From Gautieria morchelliformis (taxonomy: Eukaryota; Basidiomycota; Agaricomycetes; Gomphales; Gomphaceae), in contig WHVA01000007.1 of the NCBI GenBank assembly GCA_015179125.1, forward strand, positions 496,001 through 560,000: a stretch of DNA of 64,000 nucleotides, written 5' to 3'. The translations under genes and the position numbers were made by a program. Below, in pieces: positions 59,547-64,000 of this stretch. The first letter of the stretch is position 1. Each line of letters opens with the position of its first letter. Under the pieces are notes generated by a model. The model did no database searches, was not told the DNA's origin, and saw nothing but the letters and a program-made list of their open reading frames with translations.

Positions 59547-60132
59547 TTACTTGTTTGCCTCCTCTTCTTCATCAGGGTCGAGCCAGGACTCCTCGACAGT
59601 AATCTTGACACGGCGTACATATTCTTTCATGTTCTCACGGTACAATTGCGCGGCCTCTGCATTAGCAGGGCTGTGCGGTAGTATTAACATGACGTGTGTA
59701 GACAAGAAAAGAATGCTCGCCTATTCGGATTTGGATCGTGAAGCAAACTCTGTATGGACGTCAAGATGGCTGCGACGTCGTAGGTGGGGCTCCACCTGTT
59801 TTGGAGAATGTCGAGGCAGAGTTCACCATTGGCGTATACATTTGGATGAAACATTCGCGAGAGAAACTTGACTTGAGGGGGCTTATTTGGATACGATTCG
59901 TCAAAGGTGAGGAGCAGCTTGAAAGTGCCGTCCTCGAACGGAGTCTCCGCTACGCAGCATGTAAGTGGCACGAAAGACCAAGGCAAAAAAGGTGGACCTG
60001 GGCCGAAGATAACCGCGTTCCATAACATGATGTTGTCTGCACACGGGGCGCCAGAGATGCCCCCTGGCGGGTCAGTCGAGAGGTGCTTGAAGTCTCGGAT
60101 TAGACGGCGACGACATGCGGTAGACTGGCCCA
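59547..60132 (-). CDS. RAD6: E2 ubiquitin-conjugating enzyme Rad6/Ubc2
   Basis: Minus strand, stop 59547-59549. Blocks: [99 protein letters not shown] with the active-site Cys, [21 protein letters not shown], then the acidic tail DPDEEEANK. It ubiquitinates histone H2B and PCNA with RING partners, nuclear. The codons before STACRRRL come after an acceptor-like GGGCCAG, so the ATG lies in a tiny upstream exon I cannot fix. The intron at 59671-59720 begins GCGAGC, an apparent GC-AG intron. Confidence 0.92.
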
Positions 60133-60283
60133 AGCGTCAGCGATCTGCCATGGGTAACTGAAGACAATAAACTCGCCATGATAAGTTTGGTTAAAAGACT
60201 TTGTGCTTTCGTAAGCACGACCAAACACGTATATAGCGATCACTCAAGGTTAGACAAGGGGCAGCTTTCTCTCTCACTCTCCC

Positions 60284-62311
60284 ATGTTATCTTCAAAGAA
60301 ACGTCGCCTCTCAGTCTCTCCAGAACGTAGCCACCAGCCCCAGGATACCCCACAGCCCAAGAAACGCAAACTAAGTACTGTTGTTTCTAACGAGGCCAAT
60401 ACCGCCGGTCCCAGCCACCCACCAGTGGCACTCTCCCCTGAGCCAGCTCCTTCAGACTCCTCTGTTACCCTGGATGGGGACTCTCCACCTGCACGGGACA
60501 AAGGTAAAGGCAAGGCGGTCGAGCAGGACCCCATCATGGTCGAACTAGAACAACTACGAAGGGAAGTGGCGGAGAAAAATGAGGTGGGTACTCGTCTACT
60601 CGCACCGACGCGCCACTAAGATCGTCTTCCCCAGCTACTAAAAAAGAATGAAATGACCAACGCAGCTGTTCTGCAGACCCTTTCATGCCATGTCTGCCTT
60701 GACACCATGTGTCTGCCATACGCGTGCATTCTGTTCCACCTATTCTCACGTCCAAATTCTGAATCGTCTCTTGTATAGCCTCTCACCTTGTGGTCACATG
60801 GCATGCCAGACGTGCCTTGTCAACTGGTTCACCTCCTCTCATAATGACAATGACAACGATGCGGAGAATCCTCACATAGACTGGTATTCAGATGAAGGTT
60901 CGGATAATGAAGCAGATGTCCCCAATCCAACAGCCGGCCCTGGGGCAAACGGGGCTCCCGCAGTCGTGCCAAACGCGAATGGCAATGGCCCTCTGCTCCC
61001 TCCTGCTGCTCCAGGTGGCAACGGCCCTCCCCCCCCTCCTGCTGCTCCAGCTAACGGCCTGCCCGCCGCAGCCCACCCTCCATTCCCAAATACCACAAAC
61101 CGCCGCAAAACCTGTCCTCATTGTCGCGGTGTCGTCAGGCAACGACCCATCCAGATCTATCCCGTCAAGGATCTTCTGGCGATACTGGCACCTCGTCCAG
61201 AGTTAGAGGCGCAAGCTATTCCGAAGAAGGACTCCAGGTCCGACCCGAACGACCCTTGGAAAGGAATCTTTCGATCTGGCCCCATATACCACGATAGTGA
61301 CGACAGCGACGACAATGGCCCATGGCCCGGTATGGAGTTCGTAGGGGGACTAGGCCCTAATCCCCCCATTCCTCCTGAACACCCGGATCCACAGCTGCCG
61401 CCGCCGCCGCCACCGCTTCTACCCCAGCCGCCACCACCCTTCATCGACCTGGAGGATGGCGTGCGCCGGTGCGGCGCGTGTATGCACGAGGTGTGGGGTG
61501 GCGGCTGCACGAATGCCGGTTGTGGCGTCGCCTACAGTGACCAGAGTGACACAAGCGACGACGGGGTTGATTTGGTGGGCGATGTCTGGTACGCCTGGGA
61601 CGAAAACGTCGAGGACGCAATTGTGCCAATCCAACCAAATCCTGAGGCCGCGAATGGCGATGACGAAGATGGGTACGAAAGTAGCTTCATTGATGATGAT
61701 GCTGGTGGTGACGACCATGGAGGCTTACTCCACCGTTTGCGGCACGGCATCTGGCCTGGGGGAGGCCGCACTACGGCGGATCCTGAGGAGTTAGTAGATG
61801 AAGATGACTTCCTTCCTGGGCCGTCAAGGAGATTGATAGGCCGCAGACATGAGACGATCGTCATCTCGTCGGACTCCGATGATGACGGCGTCGACAATTA
61901 TATGCCCCGCAAGGCCGGGCGCGGCAGACCGCGGCAGATTATAGACGTGGACGAGGAGGACGAAGAAGAAGAGGAGGAGCAAGAGGTAGAAGGTGATGTA
62001 CGTTCTGCGGACGAAAGGTATGGTATTTATCCCACAATACTTATCATCCAAGCTCATGCCTTCATTCCAGCCATTCAAATATTCAGATTGGTGCCAGCGA
62101 CTTTGTCTCCGAACATCAATTTACGGAGCCCTCCGGTGTCCCATACTATGAGGAGGATGAGGAATATCATGGCAACGGGGAGGTACCGTACATTTGGGAA
62201 GAGAATAGCGATGACGAAGGCGAAGGCTGCGAGAAGGAAGACCACGCAGATGGACATCACCGTCAAGATGAAGATGAAGACGATGACGACGAAGAGGGCT
62301 ACGAGTCTTGA
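60284..62311 (+). CDS. RING-finger protein with a split RING, candidate E3 ligase
   Basis: Start ATG 60284 (MLSSKKRRLSVSPERSHQPQ), a basic nuclear-type leader, a coiled segment VELEQLRREVAEKNE|LLKK, then a RING: CHVCLDTMCLPYA|LSPCGHMACQTC and, only after an insertion of roughly 100 residues rich in Asp, Asn, Pro and Gly, the last pair CPHCRGVV. Downstream are Pro-rich and strongly acidic tracts (IDVDEEDEEEEEEQEVEG), one more Cys cluster (CGACMHEVWGGGCTNAGC) and a C-terminus ending DDDDEEGYES after an intron at about 62020-62072. All eight RING ligands are present. Substrate unknown. It lies next to RAD6 in divergent orientation. Confidence 0.8.
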
Positions 62312-62542
62312 ATATTGCCGGGTTTTACTGTACTTATACCCAATCGGATGTGACAATTTTCATTTGGGCCACTTATATCTAATTGTATATCCTGTGAAGA
62401 GTGTTTATTGTTGAGGGGAGATACTGCTAGTACTTCTATTCGGTCCACCCACATACACCCATCCGAGCTTCTTCGAAAGTACATATAAGTACAGTAGGAC
62501 CTCAAGGCCTCATTCTTCCTCGATTTTAGGCCACTCACATCT

Positions 62543-63616
62543 ATGAGTTCCTCAAAGCTCACTAAAAAGCAGAAGAAAGGACTTGCGTTCAGGGAACGCA
62601 AAGGCAAAAAACCTCAGCTCAGCAATGCGTTATTAGAGGAAGAACTGGCAGTTCCTCAAGCAGACCTGCCAGCAGAAGAGGCTGCTGAACATAATGCCCC
62701 TATAGCCCAGACGAATCCTGTAGCAAAGCCCAAGAAACGGAAACGAGATGCGGAGGAAAGTGCAGAAGACGATGCTGAAGAGGCCAAATCGCAGGTGGAT
62801 ACTCGCGTCGAGGTCCCGCCAACGAAAAAGATTAAAAGGCGCAAATTAGACGACGACGGCAACGATGACAATGCGAAACCTGCCACAGGGAAAACGCGGT
62901 TCATTCTCTTCGTGGGTACGTACTGGACACTTATTACAGCCTTTGCCCACTTAAGTTCGTTTTAGGCAATTTGAAGTACACTACTTCTCTAGATGCGATA
63001 CAAGAGCATTTTGCTTCATGCGGTCATTAGTATCATTCTTGTACGTTACAGACATTCTGACGTGTCTTGCCATGTCCTAGATCCACCCCCGCAAATTCGG
63101 CTGCTCACTCCCAAACCTAAATCACCTGCTTCTACGACAACGAAGTCGAAAGGCTGCGCGTTTCTCGAGTTTTCCCATCGAAATTCTTTGCAGCAGGGTC
63201 TTAAACTGCACGGATCAACACTAGATGGCCGGCGGATTAACGTTGAGCTTACAGCAGGTGGAGGGGGAAAGAGTGAGAAGCGGGTACAGAAGGTACAAGC
63301 ACGAAACAAATATTTAGGGGATGAGCGGGTACGTGTTCCGTCTTGCTTAATTTCACGCGGTAACATTTCGTCGTAGAAGGCCCGTGTGCAAAAAATAGCA
63401 GAGACTGGCGGTGATGTCAACGCAAATCTTATTGCACCCCCACAACGCCATTCGACTACATCTGGTCTAGAAGAAATTCCACAAAAGCGACGAACCTGGA
63501 CTGTTCCCGAGGATGGAGAAGTCAGTGGACGAGGAGGCGTTAAGAAACGTGGTAAGAAAGGGAAGGCACCCACCAGGCATTGGGGGACGGGTGCAAATGC
63601 CGTTGCGGTAGGGTAG
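62543..63616 (+). CDS. NOP6: RRM-domain nucleolar protein, Nop6-like
   Basis: Start ATG 62543 (MSSSKLTKKQKKGLAFRERK). A basic/acidic leader (PKKRKRDAEE, KKIKRRKLDDD) precedes one RRM: RFILFV|GNLKYTTSLDAI (RNP2), IRLLTPKPKSP loop, KGCAFLEFSHR (RNP1), GRRINVELTAGGG. The C-terminus is basic (GGVKKRGKKGKAPTRHW). Introns are short and GT-AG. The layout fits yeast Nop6, a 40S ribosome-biogenesis factor. Function by homology. Confidence 0.82.
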
Positions 63617-64000
63617 AACCATCGCCTTCCTGTCATTATGAACTATGTTCGTGGCATTTCAAATCAATCGGTGGTCTTCGTCCCTTGACGAGTTCGACCC
63701 CACCAGTCCTACGGCTTTCATGGACCTCTAAAAGATATAACGAAAGCTAGATGTATTATATACAGTGCCGATCCTGGATGACTATATATAATAGGGAAAT
63801 GATGATATGACACAACAACGGAGAATGAAACGATTCATGCAATGCGTAGAAAAAAGAACGAGAAAATGCAGGTCAACGGATCCTACGCATAAGCCCGCGT
63901 CTCCACGGGGAACGCCGTATTGGGATAATCGTCATATTCTTTCTCACCGTCCAAGAACCGACGCAGCCGGGAAACTTGCGACGAAAGATACATTATGATG
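63617..64000. other. Window end, no gene seen
   Basis: 3' region of the Nop6-like gene. A short frame (63807 to the edge) has no recognisable content; a following gene may start or end outside the window. Confidence 0.35.

Overview
The window is nuclear DNA of a filamentous basidiomycete, most likely an Agaricomycete. Most genes are interrupted by many 45-70 nt GT-AG introns, are densely packed on both strands, and encode proteins that read like mushroom-forming fungi (NACHT-WD40 and NACHT-ankyrin STAND receptors, DUF6533 membrane proteins, a Ty3/gypsy-like gag relic). I saw no rRNA or tRNA gene, no CRISPR and no bacterial operon structure. All exon joins are my own reading of splice sites from the sequence; none has transcript support.

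Layout. 1-3.3 kb: decayed LTR retrotransposon (gag on the minus strand, cut by a pair of LTR-like direct repeats). 3.3-4.4 kb: a low-complexity Pro/His-rich locus with broken frames. 5.5-10.0 kb: a full NACHT-WD40 receptor (11 WD repeats). 10.3-16.1 kb: AN1 zinc-finger protein (Cuz1/ZFAND1 type), fructosamine-3-kinase-like protein, and an FHA-domain kinase of the Chk2/Rad53 type. 16.3-24.9 kb: a NACHT-ankyrin receptor with 17 near-identical repeats lies between a broken 5' copy of a glycerol-3-phosphate dehydrogenase gene and the intact gene. 25-34.6 kb: SED5 syntaxin, GDP-L-fucose synthase, an ankyrin/CCCH zinc-finger protein and the bifunctional purine gene ADE5,7, in a conspicuously GC-rich block. 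36.3-46.5 kb: F-box-like protein, proteasome lid subunit RPN5, phosphopantothenate-cysteine ligase, a P-loop kinase-like protein, Mediator subunit MED7, an unresolved locus and a DUF6533 membrane protein. 47.2-50.9 kb: a type-IIC-like P-type ATPase. 51.8-57.6 kb: gene-poor accessory stretch with two decayed copies of one unknown gene, a decayed DUF6533 gene, a hairpin and a repeated short motif. 58.3-63.6 kb: a conserved-looking unknown protein, RAD6 E2, a split RING E3 candidate and a Nop6-like RRM protein.

The housekeeping genes (purine, CoA and GDP-fucose synthesis, proteasome, Mediator, Golgi SNARE, ubiquitin) form ordinary blocks. The unusual material is in the accessory parts: two different STAND receptors about 8 kb apart, the ankyrin one bracketed by a direct repeat of a metabolic gene; three apparent GC-AG introns in three unrelated genes; and a cation ATPase whose ion-site motifs differ from the animal Na,K-ATPase. 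I do not see a multi-gene defence or biosynthetic cassette that I could call a new system with confidence; the receptor pair and its duplication context are the best candidates.
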